NCBI GenBank assembly: GCA_036558305.1
Contig: DATBFX010000123.1
Span: 1 to 17,360 of the forward strand
DNA length: 17,360 nucleotides
DNA from: DATBFX01 sp036558305
GTDB taxonomy: Bacteria > Chloroflexota > Chloroflexia > Thermomicrobiales > UBA6265
Reading direction: 5' to 3'
Shown: piece by piece, positions 7,324 to 14,350 of the stretch
How the letters are laid out: each line of letters begins with the position of its first letter
How positions within the stretch are numbered: the first letter of the stretch is position 1
Program-made: the position numbers and the translations under genes
The notes under the pieces: generated by a model
What the model saw: the letters and a program-made list of their open reading frames with translations, nothing else
Told to the model about the DNA's origin: nothing
Databases searched by the model: none

Positions 7324-7919
7324 GGGGCTGTCTCAGTAGTTTGGGGCTGGTTCGGTGTCTGCCCTCTTGCTCGTCGGAAGATGTCGGCGACGGGAAGCCG
7401 GAGTCCCGGAAAGACATCCTCAACTTCCAGGACGTCACCCACGTTGAATTCGCGACCGACTCCACCGGGTCGGTGCACGCTGACCGACCGGCTCCGCGGC
7501 CAGACAACAATCACGGCGCGGACTCCGTTCTCGAGATAGACGAGCACCTTGTCGTGCACCTCTGGTGCAGAATCCGAGGGAGAAACGACCTCAAGCACCG
7601 CATCAGGCGGACCGAGATAGATCTCCCAATCCTCATCGTCCTTAGGCAGCCGTTCTGCCCTGACGAACGCGAAATCGGGGATCAGCAGCGAGTCTGGGTC
7701 GTGCGCAATCACGAATGCGCAGTTATTCATGATCGCTCCCAGCCCGTGCTGATCGACAAAATTGCCGAACCAAATCAGCAATCGCCCGACGAGGAAGCCG
7801 TGCTCGAACTTTGCCCCTGGCACCTCGATCGACTCCCCCCGCAAGAGCTCGTACTGAGTGCCGTCACCCTCCATCGCTTCGAGGTCTTCGATTGTCCAGC
7901 GTTTCGTCGCAACGGCCAT
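7320..7919 (-). CDS. Uma2 family PD-(D/E)XK nuclease-like protein
   Basis: A 199-residue member of the Uma2/DUF820 family, which has a PD-(D/E)XK endonuclease fold and is abundant in Cyanobacteria and Chloroflexota. Landmarks are WTIEDLEAM, YELLRGESIEV (23-33), the HG pair at 40-41, LIPDFAFV (catalytic-type Asp82), AVLEVVSPSD (Glu110) and Lys124 in VHDKVLVYLENGV. All expected acidic and lysine positions are present, so it is probably active, but the biological role of Uma2 proteins is unclear. An AAGGAG ribosome-binding site (7930-7935) overlaps the stop codon of acnA, and the gene lies 15 bp after it. Codon choice looks somewhat less GC-biased than in the flanking genes, which would fit insertion of a mobile family gene into an existing operon. 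Confidence 0.88.
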   Translation of the reverse strand: MAVATKRWTIEDLEAMEGDGTQYELLRGESIEVPGAKFEHGFLVGRLLIWFGNFVDQHGLGAIMNNCAFVIAHDPDSLLIPDFAFVRAERLPKDDEDWEIYLGPPDAVLEVVSPSDSAPEVHDKVLVYLENGVRAVIVVWPRSRSVSVHRPGGVGREFNVGDVLEVEDVFPGLRLPVADIFRRARGQTPNQPQTTETAP

Positions 7920-7934
7920 TGCCGGTCTGCTCCT

Positions 7935-10781
7935 TTACGCCTTGGGGGCACCCTCGGCCGTTCGCCCACTCCCGATCAACCGGCGGAGTACCGTCTGCAA
8001 GATGCCGCCGTTGCGGTAGTAGTCGATCTCGACCGGGCTGTCGATGCGCGTGATGACCTGGAAATCGATCGTCGTGCCGTCTTCCCGCGTCGCCGTCACG
8101 TCGAGGCGTTCCTTCGGTGTCAGCCCGTCGGCGATCCCGTGGATCGAAAACGTCTCGCGACCCGTCAAACCGAGCGAAGCGGCGTTCTCGCCGGGGAGGA
8201 ACTGAAGCGGTAGCACGCCCATGCCGACCAGGTTGCTGCGGTGGATACGCTCGTAGCTCTCGGCGATCGCCGCCTTGATCCCGAGCAGCAGCGTCCCCTT
8301 CGCCGCCCAGTCGCGGGAAGAACCGGTCCCGTACTCCTTGCCCGCGATGACGATCAGCGGCGTCCCCTCGGCCTGGTAGCGGGTCGAGGCGTCGTAGATG
8401 CTCATCTCCTCGCCGCTGGGGAAGTGGACCGTCCAGTTTCCCTCCGTCGCGGGCGTCAGCAGGTTGCGCAGGCGGATATTCGCAAACGTGCCGCGGATCA
8501 TCACCTCGTGGTTGCCGCGGCGCGCGCCGTAGGAATTGAACTCGTAGGTCTGGACGCCACGATCGAGCAGGTACTTGGCGGCCGGACTGGTCTTGGCGAT
8601 CGAACCGGCCGGTGAGATGTGGTCGGTCGTCACCGAATCCCCGACCATCACGAGCACCCGCGCCGCCTCGACGTCCGCGAGCGGCCCCGGTTCCGGCGCG
8701 AGATCGACGAAGTAGGGCGGTTCCTGCACGTAGGTCGAGTCGGCATCCCACTCGTAGAGATTGCCGGTCGGTACCGGCAGCTTCTGCCACCGTTCGTCGC
8801 CGGCGAAGACCGTCCGGTACTCGGCGGCGAACATCGACGGCTCGATGCACTCGGCGATCGTCGCCTGCACTTCCTCGGAGGAGGGCCAGAGATCCTTCAG
8901 GTAGACCGGATCGCCGTTGGGGTCGTAGCCGATCGGATCGCGGTGGAGGTTGATGTCGACGCTGCCGGCCAGGGCGTAGGCAACGACCAGCGGCGGCGAC
9001 GCCAAGAACGATGCCCGCACCTGGGGATGGATCCGCCCCTCGAAATTGCGGTTCCCCGACAGCACCGCCGCCACGACGAGCTCGTTGGCATCGACCGCCT
9101 CGGCCACCGGGGCCGGCAGCGGCCCGCTGTTGCCGATGCAGGTCGTGCATCCGTAACCGACCGTGTGGAACCCGAGCGCCTCCAGATAGGGGAGCAACCC
9201 CGACCGTTCGAGGTAGCGCGTCACCACCTGCGATCCCGGTGCCATACTCGTCTTGACGTAACGCGGAACGTCGAGCCCACGTTCGACCGCCTTTTTCGCC
9301 AACAAGCCCGCACCGACCATCACCGACGGGTTGGACGTGTTGGTGCAGGAGGTGATCGCCGCGATCGCTACCGACCCGTGGTGCATCGTCGTCCGCGACC
9401 CGCCGACCTCGACCGGGACGTTGCCGACGCGCGGATTGATCGTCGCATTCAAGGCGTGAGTGTCAGCGTCGTCGCTCAACGAACCGCCTTCGTCCTCCAG
9501 TCGTTCCAATTCCTGCTCGTCCTGCTCGTCTTCCTCGGCCGGCGCGTCCGCGAACTTGGCGCTGTAGGCGGTGCGGAACGTCCGCCGCAAATCGCCGAGC
9601 GCCACCCGGTCCTGCGGTCGCCGCGGTCCGGCGACGCTCGGTCGGACCGTCTTCAGGTCCAACTCCAGCACGTCGTTAAAGCTCGGATCGGGTGTCTCGT
9701 CCGTGCGGAAGATCCCCTGCTCCTTGCAGTACCGCTCGACCAGGTCGACGAGGTCGTCGCTGCGACCCGTCATCCTCAGGTAGCGCAGCGTCTCGTCGTC
9801 CACCGGGAAGAGCGAAGCCGTGGCCCCGTACTCGGGCGCCATGTTGGCGATCGTCGCCCTGTCCGCCAGCGAGAGACTGCTCAGACCCTGACCAAAGAAC
9901 TCCACGAAGCGTCCGACCACACCGAAGTTGCGCAGCATCTCGGTGACGTAGAGGACGAGATCGGTCGCCGTTGCGCCCGGCCGCAGGCTGCCGGTAAGGC
10001 GGAACCCGACCACTTCGGGCATCAACTGGTAGAGCGGCTGCCCGAGCAGAACGGCCTCCGCCTCGATTCCGCCGACACCCCAACCGAGGACGCCGAGCCC
10101 GTTGATCATCGTCGTGTGCGAGTCGGTGCCGACCAGCGTGTCCGGGAACGCGATCGTCTCCGCCCCGTGCTGGCGGGTGGCGACGACGCTCGCCAGATAC
10201 TCGAGATTGACCTGGTGGACGATACCGGTTCCCGGCGGTACGACCCGGAAGTTCTGGAACGACTGCTGCGCCCAGCGCAGCAGCGCGTACCGCTCCTGGT
10301 TGCGCTCGTATTCCAGCTCGACATTGCGGGCGAAGGCGAGCAACGTCCCGAACCGATCGACCTGGACCGAGTGGTCGATCACCAGGTCCGCCGGCACGAG
10401 CGGATTGATCCTCGTCACGTCGCCGCCGAGCCGGCCCACCGCCGACCGCATCGCCGCCAAGTCGACGACCGCCGGCACGCCGGTGAAGTCCTGCAGCACC
10501 ACCCGGCCGGGCAAAAAGGGCAACTCGACGTCGCCGGTCGCACCCGGCTGCCAGCGCGCCAGGGTCTCGACGTCGCCCTCGTCGACGAACTCCGTTCCGA
10601 CGTTGCGGAGGGCGTTCTCCAGGAGGATGCGGATCGTAAAGGGGAGGGAGTCGATCTTCGCGACGCCCTGCTCCTCCAGTGCCGCCAACCGGTAATAGGC
10701 AACGGTCGTGCCGAGACTCGTCGTCAACGTGTCGCGGGCGCCAAACGGATCCGGCCGCGCCGGAGCAACCACATGATCCAT
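7935..10781 (-). CDS. acnA: Aconitate hydratase A
   Basis: A 948-residue aconitase of the AcnA/IRP1 type, which converts citrate to isocitrate in the TCA cycle with a 4Fe-4S cluster. Cluster ligands are Cys479 in AITSCTNTSNPSV and Cys545 and Cys548 in GYGCTTCIGNSGPL. Other signatures are LVGTDSHTTMINGLGVLGWG (217-236), MAPEYGATASLFPVDDET (314-331), GARRGNHEVMIRGTFANIR and, in domain 4, GKEYGTGSSRDWAAKG. Length is slightly above the usual ~890-910 residues, mostly from an acidic, Glu/Asp-rich insert at about 414-440 before the cluster domain. The ATG has an AGGAG 11 bases upstream. It is first in the run with the Uma2 and GMC genes; a small membrane-protein gene lies 123 bp upstream on the same strand. 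Confidence 0.97.
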   Translation of the reverse strand: MDHVVAPARPDPFGARDTLTTSLGTTVAYYRLAALEEQGVAKIDSLPFTIRILLENALRNVGTEFVDEGDVETLARWQPGATGDVELPFLPGRVVLQDFTGVPAVVDLAAMRSAVGRLGGDVTRINPLVPADLVIDHSVQVDRFGTLLAFARNVELEYERNQERYALLRWAQQSFQNFRVVPPGTGIVHQVNLEYLASVVATRQHGAETIAFPDTLVGTDSHTTMINGLGVLGWGVGGIEAEAVLLGQPLYQLMPEVVGFRLTGSLRPGATATDLVLYVTEMLRNFGVVGRFVEFFGQGLSSLSLADRATIANMAPEYGATASLFPVDDETLRYLRMTGRSDDLVDLVERYCKEQGIFRTDETPDPSFNDVLELDLKTVRPSVAGPRRPQDRVALGDLRRTFRTAYSAKFADAPAEEDEQDEQELERLEDEGGSLSDDADTHALNATINPRVGNVPVEVGGSRTTMHHGSVAIAAITSCTNTSNPSVMVGAGLLAKKAVERGLDVPRYVKTSMAPGSQVVTRYLERSGLLPYLEALGFHTVGYGCTTCIGNSGPLPAPVAEAVDANELVVAAVLSGNRNFEGRIHPQVRASFLASPPLVVAYALAGSVDINLHRDPIGYDPNGDPVYLKDLWPSSEEVQATIAECIEPSMFAAEYRTVFAGDERWQKLPVPTGNLYEWDADSTYVQEPPYFVDLAPEPGPLADVEAARVLVMVGDSVTTDHISPAGSIAKTSPAAKYLLDRGVQTYEFNSYGARRGNHEVMIRGTFANIRLRNLLTPATEGNWTVHFPSGEEMSIYDASTRYQAEGTPLIVIAGKEYGTGSSRDWAAKGTLLLGIKAAIAESYERIHRSNLVGMGVLPLQFLPGENAASLGLTGRETFSIHGIADGLTPKERLDVTATREDGTTIDFQVITRIDSPVEIDYYRNGGILQTVLRRLIGSGRTAEGAPKA

Positions 10782-10904
10782 CGCGTGCTGCGCTCCTGGT
10801 CTACCAACCCCGGTGGCGTCGCACGGCGAGGAAACCGATCGTCGCGCGCCGTCGGACGGGCTCCTACCTCACGCCCGGTAGTGTAGACGATGCGCGGGGC
10901 GCGG

Positions 10905-11144
10905 TTAGCCGAACGGACGCACGCGGCGATTCCTGGGTCGCCCGCTCGCACTGACCAGCAACCCGAGTGCGATCAGCCCGCCGCCGATCGTGACGAACGA
11001 TGACCGATCGCCTGGTGCACCGTGATCGCCGGGTTCTTGGTGAGGATCGGGGGCCAGCGGGGGATGGGCGCCGTCTTCGGTCGAGTGGTCCGCTCCTTCG
11101 TGGCCGGCATCGTCTTTGGTCGACGGTAATCCCGAGACACCCAT
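10905..11144 (-). CDS. Small His/Asp-rich C-terminally anchored membrane protein
   Basis: A 79-residue hypothetical protein. Residues 1-47 are hydrophilic and rich in His, Asp, Gly and Pro (for example DDAGHEGADHSTEDGAHPP), with no signal peptide. Residues 48-67 form one hydrophobic segment (SSFVTIGGGLIALGLLVSAS), followed by a strongly basic tail (GRPRNRRVRPFG), which predicts an inside-facing C-terminus or a tail-anchored topology. The start is chosen from a GAGGGA ribosome-binding site six bases before ATG 11144; ATG 11150 also exists two codons upstream. The His/Asp content could bind metal ions, but this is only a suggestion. I do not recognise the family. It precedes acnA on the same strand. 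Confidence 0.5.
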   Translation of the reverse strand: MGVSGLPSTKDDAGHEGADHSTEDGAHPPLAPDPHQEPGDHGAPGDRSSFVTIGGGLIALGLLVSASGRPRNRRVRPFG

Positions 11145-11357
11145 CCTCATTCCCTCATCGACGGCATGGTGTCCGGCGTGCCTGCCGGCCCTGCTTCGCG
11201 AATCGCGCACTCGCCCGACGCCCCGGCGACCATTCAGTGATGGCCGTCGCGACACCGACCGGCATCGTTCGATTCACCCATTTGCCGCAAGGAAATTGGG
11301 ATGCGGTTGGTCGAAATACCGACGCGTCCGGCAATGACGAGAGTTTCCCCGGCACCG

Positions 11358-11376
11358 TCGGGGAGGTCTTCCCCGA
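11358..11376 (-). terminator. Possible terminator hairpin after the 39-residue gene
   Basis: TCGGGGA (11358-11364) pairs with TCCCCGA (11370-11376) around a five-base loop, about 40 bp downstream of the small membrane-protein stop on the minus strand. No T-run follows. The rest of the gap 11145-11416 shows no credible gene on either strand. Confidence 0.3.
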
Positions 11377-11416
11377 GCGTACCGAGGGACTTCACCATCG
11401 TTCGCCCATCCAGCCG

Positions 11417-11536
11417 TTAGTTCCAGTCTCGGCGGGGATCGGACGACGAGCGCGAATCGCGGCCGAACCGGAGCGAGAGCACGTCGAGGACAACCACCGC
11501 GACCAGTGCGAAAATCAACCCTTCGAGACCGCTCAT
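11417..11536 (-). CDS. 39-residue single-helix membrane protein
   Basis: A very short gene with a good start context: GGGAG seven bases before ATG 11536. The product begins MSGLEGLIFALVAVVVLDVL, which is one transmembrane helix, and ends with a polar, Arg/Ser/Asp-rich tail (SLRFGRDSRSSSDPRRDWN). The sharp hydrophobic-then-polar layout and the ribosome-binding site argue for a real protein rather than chance. Its ATG overlaps, as ATGA, the stop of the frame that runs through the end of the decayed LuxR-type gene, so it may depend on that transcript or on a promoter inside 11540-11720. Function unknown; small one-helix proteins often modify larger membrane complexes. Confidence 0.55.
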   Translation of the reverse strand: MSGLEGLIFALVAVVVLDVLSLRFGRDSRSSSDPRRDWN

Positions 11537-14126
11537 TGCCAATCTCCCGTGTAACCGACACCGCAAACCATTCCGATGTTCGGCCGGTGATACCCCGACC
11601 GTGCGACCAGGATGCCATTCGCGTAAGGCCCGCGCATCGGCCGTTCTATGTATTTCCTGTCGCAACGCACTACGTAGTCGGCCATGACGACTACGTCCAT
11701 CGTATGCCCGAACCGCTCGATCAGACCCTGGCGATGCGCAAGCGCGGCGGCGGCGGTGCGCGAACCGACCTCGAGTTTGGCGAGGATGCTTGCCACGTGC
11801 TGCATCACCGTCCGGTGGCTGATGTACAGGCGATCGCCGATCTCGCGGTTCGAACACCCCTCCGCGATCAGTCGCAGCACCTCGACCTCGCGCGGGGTCA
11901 GTCCGGCAAATGTCGGCGGCGGCACGCGACCGGCGTCGGGTGCGACCGGGACGGCAACCGCTTCGTCCTCCGTCCACCGCAGGGCGACCATTGCCGCCAC
12001 TTCTAGCGACAACCCGCGACCGGCTGCCGTCGCTTCGACGAAGACCGCGTCGTCGAGTGCCCTGCGCGCGGCGTCGACCCAGCGGTCGTGGATCGGCTGG
12101 GTAGCCGGGCGCAAGCCGATCCCGAGCGCCTCCTGGGTCTTCGCCGCGCGCCGCGAACAGGCGAACCGCGCGCCGGGGGTGGTTGGCGCGGCGTGCCAGT
12201 TCGGCGAACCCAAACAGGCAGGAGGCGATGCGCCATTCGTCCGACATCGCCCGCGCGATGGTGAGCGCGTCTTCGTAGGCGCGACGGGACGCCGCCTCGT
12301 CCCCTGCCAGCAGCCCGACGAAGCCGAGCGACTCGGTCATGTAGCCTTTCCAACCGTTGTTCCCGAGTTCCTCGGAGATCGCCAGCGCCTCGGAGTACAG
12401 GGAACGCGCCTCGGTCGTACTCCCTCGCGCCAGCACCACCCGGCCAAGCAGTCCCGTCGCGACCGCGAAACCGAACCGGTCGCCGAGTTAGCCAAATGCC
12501 TCCACGGCGCGCCGCACCAACTCCTCTGCCCGTTCGACGTTGCCCGCGTCGAATTCGCAGTTCCCGAGTGCGCTGCAAACACTCGCGATGCCTCGTTCGT
12601 CGTTGAGGTCCCGGTAGGCGACGAGTGCCTCTTCGAAGAGTTCGGTCGCGCGTGGGTAATCCGTTCGCCAATAGGTCACCTCGCCCGCCGCGGTCAGCGA
12701 ACGCGCCCGTTCCTCGGGCACCAGCCGGGATTCGGGCAACGCCAGGAACTGCTCGAACCACCGGCTGCCCTCGGCCAACCGGTAGCGTTGCGTCATCTAC
12801 CACCCCAACAATCGCCCGATGCGAAGTCCCCGCTCGGCATCCCCTCGACCATAGAGCCAATCGACCGCTGCCCGAATGGTCGGGAATTCCCGATCGAGAC
12901 GATCGAACCAGAGACCCCGATCGAGGTGCTGGAAATGACCGTGAGCCTCCTCCGCAAACGCCAGGCACCAATCCGCCAGGCGGTCCATGATCGCCTCGGC
13001 CTCCGGGTCGCCGGCGAACTGATCGAGCGCAAATTCCCGGATCGTCTCGAGAAATCCGAATCGCGCCTCGCCTTCCTCGGTTCCAAAATCGATCACCCGC
13101 AACAGATGCTTGTCCACCAGCGACTCGATTCCCTCGAAGACGGAGGGGGACAGGGGGACAGGGGGACAGACGACCGATCTCCTGCCCCCCCTGTCCCCCT
13201 GTCCCCCTGTCCCCCTGCGACGTGCTCCGCCGTCGCCAGCGTAAATCCGCCGCCGAAGACGGCGAGGCGGCGGAAGAGGGCCCGTTCTTCGGGCGGCAGG
13301 AGGTCGTAGGACCAGGCGATGGCGTCGCGGAGGGTCTGTTGCCGGCGCGGGAGATCGCGAGGACCACCGGTCAGGATCGGCAGGCGTCGGTCGAGGCGGG
13401 CCAACATCGTCCGCGGCGGCAACAGGCGATTGCGGGCGGCCGCCAACTCGATCGCGAGCGGCAAACCGTCGAGTCGCCGGCAGATCGCGGCGACCGTGCT
13501 TACGGTCTCGGCGTCGGGCGAAAAGAAGGGGTTGGCGTCGGTCGCCCGCTGCACGAAGAGGGCGACCGCGGGATTGTCTGCCCCCGCTCCGGTGTCGGCC
13601 GGTTCGCCACTCGACGGCAGCGGCAGCGGTTCGACGACCACTTCGCGCTCACCGCGGACGCGGAGTCGCGTCCGGGTAGTGACGAGGATCTTCAGGCCGT
13701 GGCAGGCGCTCAGCAGCGAAGCGACCGCGGGGGCGGCCGTGACCGTCCCCGCGAAACTGTCGAGAACGAGAAGCAGGTCGCGTTCCCGCAGGTGCGAGAC
13801 CACCGCCTCGTACAGCGACCGGCCGCCGGTGTTGTCCAACCGAAGCCGACGCCATCCGCGAACGCTCCCCGCGCCCGCTTGGCGATCTCGACGGCGAGCC
13901 GGGTCTTCCCCACACCGGCAGCGCCGGTCAACGAGACGAGCCGGACGTCCGCCTTCCCGACGAGCTCGACAACCTGGGCCACCTCGCGTTCGCGCCCAAG
14001 GAGCGTCGTCAACGGTATCGGCACCGGCGGCAACGCAAGCCGTGCCCGTTCGCGCTCCGCTGCCGGAAAGGGGATGATCGGGGACAGCGGGTCCTCGTCG
14101 TCGGTTCCCGGCGCACGCGATTCCAT
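11533..14126 (-). pseudogene. Decayed LuxR-family ATPase/TPR regulator (paralog of next gene)
   Basis: All domains of the neighbouring intact regulator can be followed in order, but in three different frames. From ATG 14126: MESRAPGTDDEDPLSPIIPF, LLGRE, P-loop GAAGVGKTRLAVEIA and DGVGFG. At about 13835-13845 some 65-75 bp are missing relative to the paralog, and the frame changes; it then reads SLYEAVVSHLRERDLLLVLD, CRRLDGLPLAIELAAARNRL and RRQQTLRDAIAWSYDLL. At the GGGGGACA repeat (13145-13217) the frame changes again, then FGFLETIREFALDQF follows. In-frame stops occur at 12797-12799 (TGG TAG ATG where the paralog has Trp-Tyr-Val) and 12488-12490 (GGC TAA CTC where TPR relatives usually have Glu). 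A third shift at about 12145-12160, in GCGGCGCGCGGCG, leads into a well-kept LuxR helix-turn-helix (LTPREVEVLRLIAEGCSNRE; DNA about 11722-11898). The normal stop after GLI is lost, and about 58 extra residues follow to TGA 11533. Isolated fragments might still be translated. Confidence 0.85.
13145..13217. repeat. (GGGGGACA)n inverted repeat, copy 1
   Basis: Three GGGGGACA units (13145-13168) are followed, after a 21-base spacer, by their exact reverse complement (TGTCCCCC)3 (13192-13215), giving a perfect 25-bp stem between 13145-13169 and 13191-13215. The minus (coding) strand of the right arm carries four G-runs of 5-7 bases and meets the G-quadruplex rule. It lies inside the decayed regulator between the ATPase part and the TPR part, at the position where the intact paralog carries copy 2. 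Relative to copy 2 it is one 8-bp unit shorter in the left arm and one base longer in the right arm: a net change of 7 bases that breaks the frame. Confidence 0.9.
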
Positions 14127-14350
14127 CGAGCAGGACTCCGGGTGTGCGGTGGAGCGTTTGCAGCCAATGATACTCCGCGCCTGCCGGCATCGGCCGCAGT
14201 TGAACCCCGGCGGTATGGCGGTCGGTTTCCTCAAGGTCGTCCGCGCCCGGTACCAGCCGCGTGCACCCGAAGGGCCGCTCCGACGTCGTGCTTCGAGACG
14301 ACCCCGCGCGGAGTCGGAGATCGGCTTTGCGCTGGCTGGCGCTCAGGCGG
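14127..14350. other. Intergenic gap between the two regulator paralogs
   Basis: This 224-bp gap follows the stop (TAG 14351-14353) of the intact regulator and precedes the decayed one. It contains the TATCAT box at 14167-14172 and a GGAG ribosome-binding site nine bases before ATG 14126. No gene or strong terminator hairpin was seen in the remainder. Confidence 0.5.
14167..14172 (-). promoter_or_regulatory. TATCAT box upstream of decayed regulator
   Basis: On the minus strand GGAGTATCATTGGCTGC lies 41 bp before ATG 14126. The core GAGTATCATTG is also found 45 bp before the intact regulator's ATG. TATCAT matches the sigma-70 -10 consensus at five of six bases; no convincing -35 box is visible. 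Confidence 0.45.

Noticed and set aside
5723..7510. 595-codon open frame on the minus strand
   Set aside because: It is an alternative frame over the GMC oxidoreductase with an Arg/Gly-rich, domain-less product.
7320..7919. Restriction-modification or defence island around the Uma2 gene
   Set aside because: No methyltransferase, helicase or toxin genes are adjacent; its neighbours are metabolic.
8619..10886. 755-codon open frame on the plus strand
   Set aside because: It lies wholly antisense to acnA, is rich in Arg/His/Asp without recognisable domains, and follows from high GC at third positions of the real gene.
11358..11376. Riboswitch or structured leader in 11145-11416
   Set aside because: Only a short hairpin was seen; no known riboswitch core could be recognised.
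11000..11554. 184-codon plus-strand frame over the small genes
   Set aside because: No ribosome-binding site or domain; it overlaps two better-supported minus-strand small genes.
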